Source of the DNA: Mortierella alpina
Taxonomy: Eukaryota > Mortierellomycota > Mortierellomycetes > Mortierellales > Mortierellaceae
NCBI GenBank assembly: GCA_029449245.1
Contig: JANATF010000002.1
Coordinates: 2,728,001 to 2,792,000, forward strand
Direction: 5' to 3'
DNA: 64,000 bases
The notes under the pieces are model-generated. The model was not told the origin of the DNA and ran no database searches. It worked only from the letters and a program-made list of their open reading frames with translations. The translations under genes were made by a program, and so were the position numbers. Of this stretch, positions 12,128 to 21,683 are shown piece after piece (the stretch's first letter is position 1; each line of letters starts with the position of its first letter).

Positions 12128-12572
12128 AACTACTGTAGACCATGCCGGAGAAAACGATATGTGGCGTCTCAATCAACAGATCATGGCATGTGCTGTCATT
12201 TATAACCTGCTGAAGATAGAGAATATCCCCGACGACACCCTTCTTGAAGACGTTTTAGGCGGTGACATGCTTACCCCTGTATGGGAATCAACAACGATCG
12301 ATGCGACAGACGGAGGAGCAGGGGAGCTAAAGAAGCAGGTAGCGATGAAGAGAATGAAGGACGATGATGATGATGATGACAAAGTGGTTATGGATTATCT
12401 TTGGCGACCTTTCGATACTACAGCCGAGGAGGCCAGATATGAAAAGTTCAGCGAGTATTTGGAGTCAGAAAAAGAGAGAGAATTAGATCGACATTGGAAA
12501 TATAAATATGTTTTATCGCCAGTGTGCCAACATGCTAGTATAATCTCTGTATCTCAAGGTGATTTGGTATGA
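12128..12572 (+). pseudogene. C-terminal remnant of a PIF/Harbinger-like DDE transposase
   Basis: An open frame following a good 3' splice site (T-run, then GCAG at 12124-12127). Its first residues (motif MACAVIYNLL) resemble the ACCVLHN helix at the end of DDE_Tnp_4/HARBI1 nucleases. An acidic region with a poly-Asp run and a charged helix follows, to a stop at 12572. No upstream exon with the catalytic DDE part exists: the calmodulin start codon is only about 290 nt away. It is therefore a truncated relic, or its first exons were lost. The assignment rests on one short motif. Alternative: the last exon of an unknown gene. Confidence 0.4.
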
Positions 12573-12590
12573 GCGTTGATGGAGCTAGAG

Positions 12591-14064
12591 TCAGAGTGAG
12601 GAGAAGGGGTGTAATGGGAGGCCGAGTCGTTGGATCCTTGTAGCGGGCAAAGTTTCTTTTCCCCTGGTCCTCAATTCAGCATTTAGATGCATAGCTTTCT
12701 CTTGGAGCTCCTGTTGTACCTTCAGCTCAGCAAGTCTGAATTCTGCATCAAGCTTTTGCTTCTCAAGCAGCCTCTGATTCTCCAACTCCAGTCGCCTTGC
12801 ATCCAGCGCCAGCTTCTCCTTTTCAAACTTCTTGGTGAATTCAAACTGCTCCCGCTTCAATGCGAGCTCATCCTCCCGTGTCTTTCGTTCTTCTAAGATT
12901 TTGGCGAATGCTGTGCTAAAATCCATAACTCCTCTTATGCCTGATCCGGACTTTGAGGTATTGGCCTTTGTTTTCCTGGAAGACGATGATCGTTCTGTTG
13001 CCTCCGCTGCTTCTGCTTTTATGATCATTCTTTCCGAATCCATCGCTTGTGCTGACGCTGTTGCTGCCAGTATTGCCTTTGATGAGACTGGCGTTGCTGA
13101 CCTTGACAGACGTCGTGTTTCCGCCCTAGAGGAACCTCGTAAACGATTGAGATCCTCCTGATCCATATCACCCAACGGCCAATCATCATCATCCTGTGTG
13201 GAATCCAGTAGGACGCTATTGGCGCCATTTCGAGTAAGGTCGATTGCGCGTTCTTCGCCTTTATGTTGGCGCCGCGGTATATCGTCGGTTATGACAGGGT
13301 CATCCATGTTGCTCAGGGAGTTAGTATAACTCGGCACGTCTGTCGTCTTCAACCTTTTCTCATAATCATCTGCCCCTTCCACCAACTCCTCGTCCTCTTC
13401 ACTCCCCAACTCATTCCTGTCCCTATTCTCGCCATTCTTGTCTTCTTCCTTCTTCACCTCCTCCACTATGAGTCTCTTCTTCTTGGAAGGGCGTGTTACA
13501 GAATCCACTACAGGCCGCTTGGTGACACTTGACCGTGAGGGTCGTCCGGACACATTGTTGACCGTGATGGGAGGAGGCGACTGAGGGCAAAATGCACTTG
13601 CCAGTACGCCAGTGGATCCAGTGGTATCGAGTACAGTGGAAGAAGACATACTTGGCGTCACTGCAGGAGACAGCAAGCTGAGAGGGGCGTGTTCTGGGGA
13701 GGGCTTGGACCCCAACTCAAGAGGAAGAGACTCCAAAGGCGAGACAGTGTTGCTGTGGGAAGAATTCGTTGTATCTTCTGGCAGGGGTGCCGTATGAGTG
13801 TCCTGGGTTAATGTAAGAGTTGTCCTGGTTGCTGTGTAAGTTGTACTGGTTGTTGTGAAATTCGTGCTGGTTGTCGTATTGATCTTGTCGTTGCTGAGAA
13901 AGATTGGGGAATGGAAGTTGGGACCCTTGAATCCCTCCTGAGGAAGTAACGACTCCAGTGGAATATAAAGACGTGGTCGTAGGAGAGCGAGTTGAAGGTA
14001 TAGCGCTTCGAACTCCAACAGAATGTGGTAAGAAAGAGTGATGGTGCAGGTTGATGGGGTTCAT
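12591..14064 (-). CDS. Coiled-coil nuclear-type protein; frame changes near its N-terminus
   Basis: From an ATG at 14064 one frame runs about 115 codons with Gln/Asn/His-rich sequence to a stop at 13717. A second frame, overlapping from about 13,860 and open to the stop at 12591, carries the rest. That part has a Ser/Pro/Thr-rich stretch, a basic patch (RPSKKKRL) like a nuclear localisation signal, an acidic region, and a long Glu/Lys/Leu coiled coil near the C-terminus (starting ILEERKTREDELALKREQFE). The second frame has no ATG of its own near its start. The two must be joined by an intron of roughly 100 nt (a GT near 13,850 and the AG just before CAACACTGTC would fit) or by a frameshift mutation. 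The end lies 18 nt from the transposase remnant, tail to tail, so it may be the accessory protein of the same element. No domain with known function is recognised. Confidence 0.5.
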
Positions 14065-14937
14065 ACCTATTAATGCAGAATAGAAAGAGAAAAGAGGCTT
14101 TTTTTTTTGTCAGCCGATTCGAAATCGTCAGCGAACAGCGGAAAAAAGTCGCACAACCTACACAACCTACTGCGCTTGGTCGTCCTCTCATTTGACGAAT
14201 CACACTGCACAGCAAGACAACCATATCGGTCGACAACTTTAAACAGAACGCGGACGGGCTGAGGATGCAACTGGAGCAACAATGGCGAGAGCGTAAAGAA
14301 TGGAAGGAAGCAACCGAGTTTAGTAAGTGACATGGCTGTGAGAATGAGGGTGATGGCAGTAAAGGAGAAAGCAAATGTGATTTTCTTTTGCACCAAACGT
14401 ACGGCGGTAAACTAATCCTGCGTTCTCCTGTCTGAAAGGCCCTCGGCCGCGCTCGAAACTTAGACCGCTATAAAGTGCTGTTGGGTCGGTGACGACGAAT
14501 GGACTTGTAATGAGGCATACACAAGCAGCCACTGCCCGCGGGATTACCACCCTCTTCTAGAAGCGAAGCACGCCAGGAGTGCCGAGTGCTCCAAGTGCTG
14601 TATCGAGATTCGCCGAGACAGTGCTGGTGCCCACAACATTGCCTATATAGACCGAGAACATGCCCAAGGCTGACCACGACCAAGGGCATTTGACGCGGTT
14701 TTGGAGGTCCTCTGATTGGCCTGACCGCCAACCGTTGTTGATAACACTCAACAGTAGGTAGCGGGTTTTTAATGTTCGCGCCATGGAGACCCTAACAACT
14801 GAAGCGACGAGCGAGCCACTCATGCTAATATCTTTTCGCTCCGATCTCTACTTTGTGTTTTTGAAGTTTTATTTTGATATGGTACAGGTGCATTGAATAA
14901 AGGACGAACAAACAAATCAATGGCTATGCACACGCGC
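14065..14937. other. Intergenic region with a probable minus-strand promoter
   Basis: Between the coiled-coil gene and the aconitase stop. On the minus strand there is a CCAAT box at 14711-14720 (GCCAATCAGA) and a TATA-like TCTATATAGG about 65-70 nt further on (near 14642-14651). This fits a promoter for the 14064 gene with a long leader or a leader intron ending just before the ATG. The short open frames here are otherwise unconvincing. Confidence 0.4.
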
Positions 14938-17712
14938 TTATGCGCGAGCCTGCGCCTTGGCAGCCATCTGGTTCAAGGCAGAGCCGAATTTGAACCACTT
15001 GATCTGATCCTCGTTGAAGGTGTGGTTGAGCTTGATGTCGACCGAGGAGCCATCCTCCTTCTTGACGTGCAAGTTCAGAGGGACACCCTCCTGGAAGGAG
15101 GTGAGACCCTGGATCGAGACTCTGTCGAAGGGTGCGATCTTGTCGTAATCGGCGGGGTTGGCGAAGGTCAAGGGCAAAAGACCCTGCTTCTTGCAGTTGG
15201 TCTCGTGGATACGAGCAAAGGACTTGGTGATGACAGCGGCACCGCCGAGGTGACGGACCTCCAAGGCGGCGTGCTCACGGGAGGATCCCTCACCGTAGTT
15301 CTCATCACCGATGACGATCCAAGGCTGGTTCTTGGCCTTGTAATCGCGGGCAACACCGGGCACGGTGTCGTACTCGCCAGTGAACTGGTTCTTGATGCTG
15401 TTAACGGCGTTGTTCTCGGAGTTGAGGGCACCGATCAACATGTTGTTGGAGATGTTGTCCAAGTGACCACGGAACTTGAGCCAGGGGCCGGCCATCGAGA
15501 TGTGATCAGTCGTGCACTTGCCCTTGACCTTGATCAAGACGGGCATGTTCTCCATATCCTTGCCATCCCACTTCTTGAAGGGCTCCAAGAGCTGAAGGCG
15601 GTTGGAGGTGGGCGAGACCTGGACATGGACATTGCCCTTCTCCTTGGGGGGAGCCTGGTAGGTCTCCTCACCGGGATCGTAACCACGGGGAGGGAGCTCG
15701 TTGCCGCTGGGGGCGGCGAACTTGAAGGGCTTGCCATCGGCACCAATGAGAGTATCCTTGGTGGGGTCGAAGGTCAAGTCACCGGCAAAGGTCATAGCGG
15801 TGACAAGTTCGGGGGAGGCAACAAAGGCGTGGGTCATGGGGTTGGCATCGTTACGTCCAGTGAAGTTACGGTTGTAGGAGGTGATGATAGAGTTCTTAGT
15901 GCCCTTGGGGACATCCTTACGATCCCACTGACCAATGCAGGGACCGCAAGCGTTGGCAAGGACAACACCGCCAGCGGCGTTGAGGGTCTCCATCTGACCG
16001 TCACGCTCAATGGTGGCACGAATCTGCTCGGATCCGGGGGTGATGGTGAAGATGGACTTGGCCTTCAAACCGTGGTCCAAAGCCTCCCTTGCGATGGAGG
16101 CAGAGCGGGACATATCCTCGTACGACGAGTTGGTGCAGGAACCGATCAAACCGACCTCGAGCTTGGCAGGCCAGTCGTTGGCCTTGACGGCCTCTTTAAA
16201 CTTGCTGAGGGGGGTGGCAAGATCGGGGGTGAAGGGACCGTTGATGTGGGGCTCCAAGTTGTTGAGATCGATCTCAATGACCTGATCGTAGTTGGCGCCA
16301 GCATCAGCGCGCAAGTTGTGCTGGAACGAGTCAGCCCAGTCGGCAATGTAGGGACGGGTGGTGGCCTTGAGGTAATCGCCCATGCGCGCGTTGTAGGGGA
16401 AGAGGGAGGTGGTGGCACCGATCTCAGCACCCATGTTGCAGATAGTGGCCATACCAGTGCAGGACAGGGTGTCAACACCGGGTCCAAAGTACTCGACAAT
16501 GGCTCCCGTACCACCCTTGACGGTGAGAATACCAGCGACCTTCAAGATGATGTCCTTGGCAGAGGTCCAGCCAGACATCTTGCCGGTGAGCTTGACTCCA
16601 ATGACCTTGGGGCACTTAAGCTCCCAGGGAATGTCGGCCATGACATCGACAGCATCAGCTCCACCGACACCGATGGCGACCATGCCGAGGCCTCCGGCAT
16701 TGGGGGTGTGAGAGTCAGTTCCGATCATCAATCCTCCGGGGAAGGCGTAGTTTTCGAGAATGATCTGGTGAATAATACCCGAACCGGGCTTCCAGAAGCC
16801 AAGGCCGTACTTGGCGCAAGAGGATGCCAGGAAGTCGTAAACCTCCTTGTTGATGTCCTTGGCACGAGACAAGTCCTTGACACCACCAACCTGAGCCTCA
16901 ATCAAATGGTCACAGTGGACGGTGGAGGGGACAGCGACGTTGGGGAGACCGGCAGACATGAACTGGAGCAGGGCCATCTATAAGTGGTGGTGGAAACGCG
17001 AGAAAGACAGCAAGCAGGCAGAATGTAAGCATCCATGGTGGTAGAAAGGTAAGACATGCAGCATGCAAAAATAAGAGCGCAATAGTACCTGGGCAGTGGC
17101 ATCCTGGCAAGCAACGCGATCGGGGCGGAGCTTGAGGTAAGACTTTCCACGCTCGATGTCCTGGTTGTGAGCGTCATCCAAATGACCGTAGACGATCTTC
17201 TCGGCAAGAGTCAAAGGCTGGTTCAGTCTATTCTCCGTTCAAGGTGCGGGCAAAAGAGTCCGATATGAGATTCCCATGAGATTATGGAAGGAGTTGAGGG
17301 GTTTAAACAGCGACGTAGCGGTTGGTTAGTACCCCGCTATGATATCTGATTAACCTTCGGCGCCCGCTGGGAACGCTCTACTGCACATGAACTTGCCTCT
17401 TTCTGACAATGGCCAGGTTGTCCTCAATACGCTGGTAGTTGATGTGCTGATCAGTCTCAAAGTTGGACATCTGGACTTTGCGGGCAGAGCCAGTGGCAGC
17501 CTGGGCAAAGGTGCGAAGGGGAGCCTTGACGGCAGAAGCCTAAACATGAGCGGACGACAATCAAGTCTCGGGGGTCAGTCTTCTGTCGTTCGCGTCCAGT
17601 GGGCCGGACCTTGCGATCGCGGTAAGTTTCTCAAATCGAGCAGAGCATCGTATCGTATCGCGAGTCTAGTCCTTACCTTCCATGTGCGGGAGATAGCTCT
17701 GGAAGAAAACAT
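14938..17712 (-). CDS. ACO1: Aconitate hydratase, mitochondrial
   Basis: Fe-S dehydratase of the TCA cycle converting citrate to isocitrate. Four exons (17712-17677, 17539-17397, 17227-17089, 16977-14938) give 785 aa, against about 780 in human ACO2 and yeast Aco1. The first about 30 residues ([12 protein letters not shown], then [11 protein letters not shown]) form a mitochondrial presequence. The [4Fe-4S] ligands are present: Cys in DTLSCTGM and the pair in [11 protein letters not shown]. Other signatures include [19 protein letters not shown] and [12 protein letters not shown]. The second intron must use a GC donor (AG/GCAAGT at 17396); any GT nearby breaks the frame. The large last exon has strongly biased codon use (C or G in third positions), typical of high expression, and this also opens a long spurious frame on the other strand. 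Confidence 0.98.
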
Positions 17713-18406
17713 TATGGGAGGGGGAGGATGTGAAAGGCAATAGAAATAAACAATGCAAAAGATCTAACGGCAGGCAATGAACGCGCAGGGATGGAGGGAT
17801 GCAGGCTGGGATGGAGGATGAGTGGGGAGATTGGATGGCGGATCAGCCAGATGAGATGCGGATGAGAGTGGGGAGGGAGTGGGTGCAGAGGAAAAGAGAG
17901 AGGAAAGAAAGAAAGAGACGAACAGAAATCCGAAGATATATACAGCAAAAAGAGTCCGAAATCCACGTCGTCGAGTCCGGCAGGCGACAGGCGACAGGCG
18001 ACGGCAGGCGCGCAGAAGAGAGCCTCTGCCATTTGAACTCCCGACCAGCCAGCTAGAGCAATGTCCGGCACGCCCCAAAAAGGCACCTTTTTCGTGGCCC
18101 GTCAAGATTTTTTCGTGGCCCTATCGTCATATGTAAACTCAATTCTGAAGCAAGGCGCTCGGAGGTACGGGGTGGACGGCCAATGGACTCAACAGATCGA
18201 AGAGACCGAACAGGGCGGCCTTATTGCCATCTCGGCACTCTCGCGACCCTCCCTCTCGTGGCTGCATCCTGTGTTCTATTTTAAAGCGCGCAAAACTACA
18301 ATACAACCACAACAAAGTCTACAGTATCTAAAGTGCCGTTCCGCAAGCACATGCAAGCGCTCGGCCTTGCCTGCAAACCCATTCCGCCAGCACCCTTTTG
18401 CTGATC

Positions 18407-18670
18407 ATGATTACCAGCACTCTGCGTTCAATCGGACGTCGCGATACGGCAGATAGACTACAGGTACTCTCTGTCCATGTTGATCATGCGGAGGAAGAGG
18501 TGTGGAGCGACAAGTACGACTGGCTCGTAAAGAAGACTTGGCTGGATCGACCAGATGCTCCTCACGCACGTGAGGTTGAGCACTCCTTTGTAGTTCAAAA
18601 AAGCCGAGAACAACGGACCTTCTCATCAATTGAATCGACAATCCCTCCTAAGCATGCGCCAAGCCAATAA
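18407..18670 (+). CDS. Hypothetical small protein with presequence-like N-terminus (doubtful)
   Basis: 87 codons from the ATG at 18407. The N-terminus (MITSTLRSIGRRDTADRL) has the Arg/Ser-rich, acid-poor character of a mitochondrial presequence, and the middle has a Trp/Lys/Asp-rich stretch (VWSDKYDWLVKKTW). It is divergent to aconitase and could share its upstream region. No family recognised, so it may be a chance frame. Confidence 0.25.
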   Translation: MITSTLRSIGRRDTADRLQVLSVHVDHAEEEVWSDKYDWLVKKTWLDRPDAPHAREVEHSFVVQKSREQRTFSSIESTIPPKHAPSQ

Positions 18671-18929
18671 CGTAGCAAGGATGCATTCGGACAGGACAGC
18701 AGCCGCGACAACAACTATGGAAAGAAGATGAAGCGCCAGCGCGTGCACAAGGAAGGCGGGACATCAATCTCTACTTTGATCACGCGAAACAAACTTCCAC
18801 AGACCCTCTTCACCGCCCAATGAGCATTCGCAAAAGAACGCACTGCAACACAGCTTGACTTCAATGTCGGTCAAACGGACCCACAATCTGCGGGTAGCCG
18901 ACTATCGAAACACCAGCGCTATCCATGGA

Positions 18930-19325
18930 CAACGTGCGACGGACCCATCGCAGGACGTGTCTTCCCATACTTTGAAAGCAGGAGTACAGACAGCAGTATA
19001 GCACCTGTAGTATGGGTATATCATAGAGCAACAACATGGCAAGGCAGCCAGCACCACAAGAACTGCTACTCGCCTGGCGACCAATATTTAGCGACCTGTT
19101 ACCATATTGCAACGGCAGACTGTGTCCATATATACACTGACTAACCAAAAGAGAGCCGGTGAGCATAACCTGATGTTTGATTTCCTCCATCGCAAAAACT
19201 ATAACCACTAGCGATGGCATGAGTACGATCATCGAAGAGGTTCTCAGCATCTCAACATCCTCACGGATTCGTCGCTCGTTCTCGAAAGAGCAAAAAGACG
19301 AAAAACTGTTGGCAAGCGATCTCAA
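18930..19325 (-). pseudogene. Possible broken fragment of a LETM1-like membrane protein
   Basis: Read on the minus strand, about 19290-19175 encodes a charged helix running into a hydrophobic segment (RRIREDVEMLRTSS, then MIVLMPSLVVIVFAMEEI). Further on, near 19026-18970, a frame reads IYPYYRCYTAV followed by TPAFK. The order resembles the start of the LETM1 ribosome-binding-like domain (basic helix, membrane segment ending in a Glu, then a Pro-Tyr-Tyr and Leu-Pro-Ser-rich stretch). The two parts are in different frames, there is no upstream exon because the tRNA-Tyr gene lies at once beyond 19340, and downstream domains are absent. If real, it is a truncated copy. Weak evidence by pattern only. 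Confidence 0.22.
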
Positions 19326-19339
19326 AAAGCAAAAAAATA

Positions 19340-19423
19340 TCCGAAAACCCGGATTTGAACCAGGGACCTAGAGATGACATTTGTAACTACAGTCTCCCGC
19401 TCTACCAACTGAGCTATTTTCGG
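19340..19423 (-). tRNA. tRNA-Tyr (GUA) with 11-nt intron
   Basis: Acceptor stem CCGAAAA/TTTTCGG with discriminator A (complement of 19340). D-arm GCTCAGTTGGTAGAGC, anticodon loop CTGTAG with GUA anticodon, T-arm GGTCCCTGGTTCAAATCC. The intron after position 37 is the 11 nt TTACAAATGTC (19386-19376 on this strand), removed to leave a 73-nt tRNA. Internal A and B boxes are intact. Confidence 0.97.
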
Positions 19424-19599
19424 ATTTGATATATTTTGCAAATATGGCTGTCCCCCATGTATCTGGGAACTATTATGAGAGGATTTACCATAACGGATAG
19501 GAAATACAGTTTTAAAAGGGTGACGTATCAGTAGATTTGTTATACTAGTTCTTGGAGATAAAAGTAAACCAATCAAACAGCCAATCAAATTGATTGAAG

Positions 19600-19683
19600 C
19601 CGAAAATAGCTCAGTTGGTAGAGCGGGAGACTGTAGTTTCAAATGTCATCTCTAGGTCCCTGGTTCAAATCCGGGTTTTCGGA
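19600..19683 (+). tRNA. tRNA-Tyr (GUA) with 11-nt intron, inverted second copy
   Basis: Same mature sequence as the copy at 19340-19423 but on the opposite strand, 176 nt away and divergent from it. The intron (19637-19647, TTTCAAATGTC) differs from the other by one base. A T-run for Pol III termination follows close after the 3' end (CTCTTTTGC). Confidence 0.97.
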
Positions 19684-19893
19684 TCTCTTTTGCGTCGCTT
19701 ACATCCAAATCGAAGTTTTTGGCCTAAATGTTTACACCCTTTATTTCCTACCAAGGAGAGCGATTACATCACCGAACAGGCTAAAATAGTCTTTATTTCC
19801 TACAACTATTATTTCCACGCTGTAATGACGTCACCGATTGTCATGAAATTGTTCAGGATTTCATGTGTTCCTCACAAACTACTAATTTCAAGC

Positions 19894-19967
19894 GTTTGTA
19901 TGGTGTAGTTGGTTATCACGTCTGTCTAACACACAGACGGTCCTCGGTTCAAGTCCGAGTACAAACA
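19894..19967 (+). tRNA. tRNA-Val (AAC)
   Basis: 74 nt, no intron. Acceptor stem GTTTGTA/TACAAAC with discriminator A, D-arm GGTGTAGTTGGTTATCAC, anticodon stem TCTGT/ACAGA enclosing loop CTAACAC (anticodon AAC, read as IAC after deamination), T-arm TCCTCGGTTCAAGTCCGAG. Confidence 0.96.
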
Positions 19968-19975
19968 CTCCTATA

Positions 19976-20046
19976 GAAAGTGTAGTATATGGGTATCATT
20001 CCGGCCTTCCAAGCCTGAGAACCGGGTTCGAGTCCCGGCACTTTCA
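19976..20046 (+). tRNA. tRNA-Gly (UCC)
   Basis: 71 nt, starting only 8 nt after the tRNA-Val gene. Acceptor stem GAAAGTG/CACTTTC with discriminator A, loop CTTCCAA with anticodon UCC, T-arm CCGGGTTCGAGTCCCGG. The anticodon stem CCGGC/GCCTG has one mismatch. A TTTT run at once after the 3' end is a Pol III terminator. The short spacing suggests possible co-transcription with tRNA-Val. Confidence 0.95.
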
Positions 20047-20138
20047 TTTTTGCCCAATCAAAAGCCGTTTCTCGAGAGCCCACGGGTCCTTGGCTCTTTG
20101 CTTTTGCCCACAGGTCATTAGATCGGGTTATCTTTTGG

Positions 20139-20605
20139 GAACGGGGGCGTGTAATTATCATCATCCTGAACTATAATAAAAACACGCCCCCGTGTACACC
20201 TTATTTTCACGCCCCTATGCTATTCCCATGTAAATTCACGAAAACTTCAAATCGCTGCCGACAATGCATTTTCAGCACGATCGCTGCCTAAGTGCAACCA
20301 TAGATCCCTAATACCCTGTTCTATGATTCCTTAAAGAAACGGCAGCTTTTCGATCACTCGAAGACGAGAAAAATGCAATACTGCAAATTGTTTGCGAGAA
20401 TATCGAGAGTGGCGAAACTTATCGACAAAGGATGATGGCCCCGTTGTGTTAAAAGTCATTCCCGTGGGGAAACTGTGCTTTGGAGTGAATTCACATAGGT
20501 GAGATAGTGACTAATGGTCGAGAGATAAAAACATGAATTTGCATGGGAATAGCATAGGGGACGTGAAAATAAGGTGTACACGGGGGCGTGTAATTATCAT
20601 CATCC
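20139..20605. mobile_element. Non-coding foldback (MITE-like) element with a duplicated terminus
   Basis: A long inverted repeat: 20183-20240 is nearly the reverse complement of 20533-20590 (over 50 nt, one indel and two or three substitutions; core CACGCCCCCGTGTACACC). The about 290 nt between has no coding frame. A 26-nt sequence (beginning ACGGGGGCGTGTAATTATCA) occurs at 20141-20166 and, in the same direction, at 20580-20605, where it is the right end of the foldback. The whole block is bounded by ATCTTTTGG at 20130-20138 and again at 20606-20614, which looks like a 9-bp target-site duplication. 9-bp duplications are typical of Mutator-like elements, but other classes are possible. No transposase, so non-autonomous. 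Confidence 0.7.
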
Positions 20606-21683
20606 ATCTTTTGGACAGTTGCAGGTCTTTGGTTCTGTGGAGAATCTATCCTCTTTTTTACTGCAGGCGGTGTCTTGTGCTTTTGCATGTTGACCTCGAC
20701 TCCGATGAGAGAGCAAGATTCCGCATCATTATTTGTCCACGCACCCAACAAAGACACGACACGGTTGGCATGTGTGTTGTCTGTGCCTTTGCCTTCGTAT
20801 GCCTTCAGCGCTGCACTATTTGCTCGGCCGCCTCACTCTCTTTGAGATAAAGTTTTGCCGGATAGACCACCAGTACGCCTGGCCTCGACCTATTGATAGA
20901 CCGCAGGGCAGCCGTCAGCCCACATGATGTATGTGGTCCAACGACAGGAGAGCCAAGAGCAAGAGCACAGCCCGACCGTCGTTTATTTAGCTCACTCTGC
21001 CTTTTCCAGTGCACTCTCTCTCAGACCTTTTCTTTCCTCCTGCTCCTCCGCGGACTCTTCCATTCACCGCCATCACAAGGTGGGTCCCCTGTTCGCTCTT
21101 GAGCCGTTGCCATGACCCCGAAGGGGAGCGGACATGGACGTGGTCCACAACACTACTGTAGACACGAAAGGAGAGACCAGGAAAGGAGAGCCCATTTGGC
21201 TCATCTCTTGCTTCTTGTATTTATACAGACATCCAAAACGAACGACAATCTCTCTCCTTCTTCCTCCTCTTCTTCGCTCCTCAACCCTCCTGCTTGTGAT
21301 TCATCTCGAGCTAGCTCAGGTACAATCCATCGACTTTTTTTCTTCTCTGCTGCCGTCTCCTTTTGCTTTGATGTCACAATCCATGAGCATCACAGGGGTG
21401 ATCTATCTAATTATCTTCCATCGACACCCGCCCACTGCTCCGGTGCTCGGCATTGTGTGTTGCCAGTTACTGAGGACCATGGAAACCATCAATCATACAT
21501 TTATTCTGGGTGGAGAATGTGGTGGAAGTACAATTAGATGCTTAGATGTACTCTGCGCTCATCAAAAAGTCTTTTCGTGTCTCCTTTGCTATTAGCTCAC
21601 ACGTTCAAACAATCCAAGGAAGCAGAACTCGACAACCTTGGGACGACGCTAGGAACGACCCAGCAGATACCTTTCAGCACAAA
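20606..21683. other. Region upstream of the CaMK gene
   Basis: Contains the kinase promoter and leader. An in-frame ATG at 21546 would add 46 residues to the kinase, but a good 3' splice site (CTATTAG at about 21588-21594) lies between, so a leader intron is likelier. Pyrimidine-rich tracts at 21000-21060 and 21245-21290. No separate gene recognised. Confidence 0.5.

Larger units (their letters stand above)
17713..19339. other. Intergenic region upstream of aconitase
   Basis: 1.6 kb between aconitase and the first tRNA. The part next to 17712 is purine-rich on the plus strand and should contain the aconitase promoter. One small plus-strand frame and one gene-fragment-like stretch on the minus strand are listed separately with low confidence. 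Nothing else is recognisable. Confidence 0.6.

Noticed and set aside
14893-16983. A 696-codon open frame on the plus strand
   Set aside because: It is exactly antisense to the aconitase main exon. The strong C/G third-position bias of that gene removes stop codons from the opposite strand; the antisense product is a Gly/Val/Asp/Leu-rich string with no domain.
21546-21683. N-terminal extension of the CaMK from an upstream in-frame ATG
   Set aside because: A good 3' splice site lies between the two ATGs, and the extra residues look unlike the helix that starts at 21684; kept only as an alternative.
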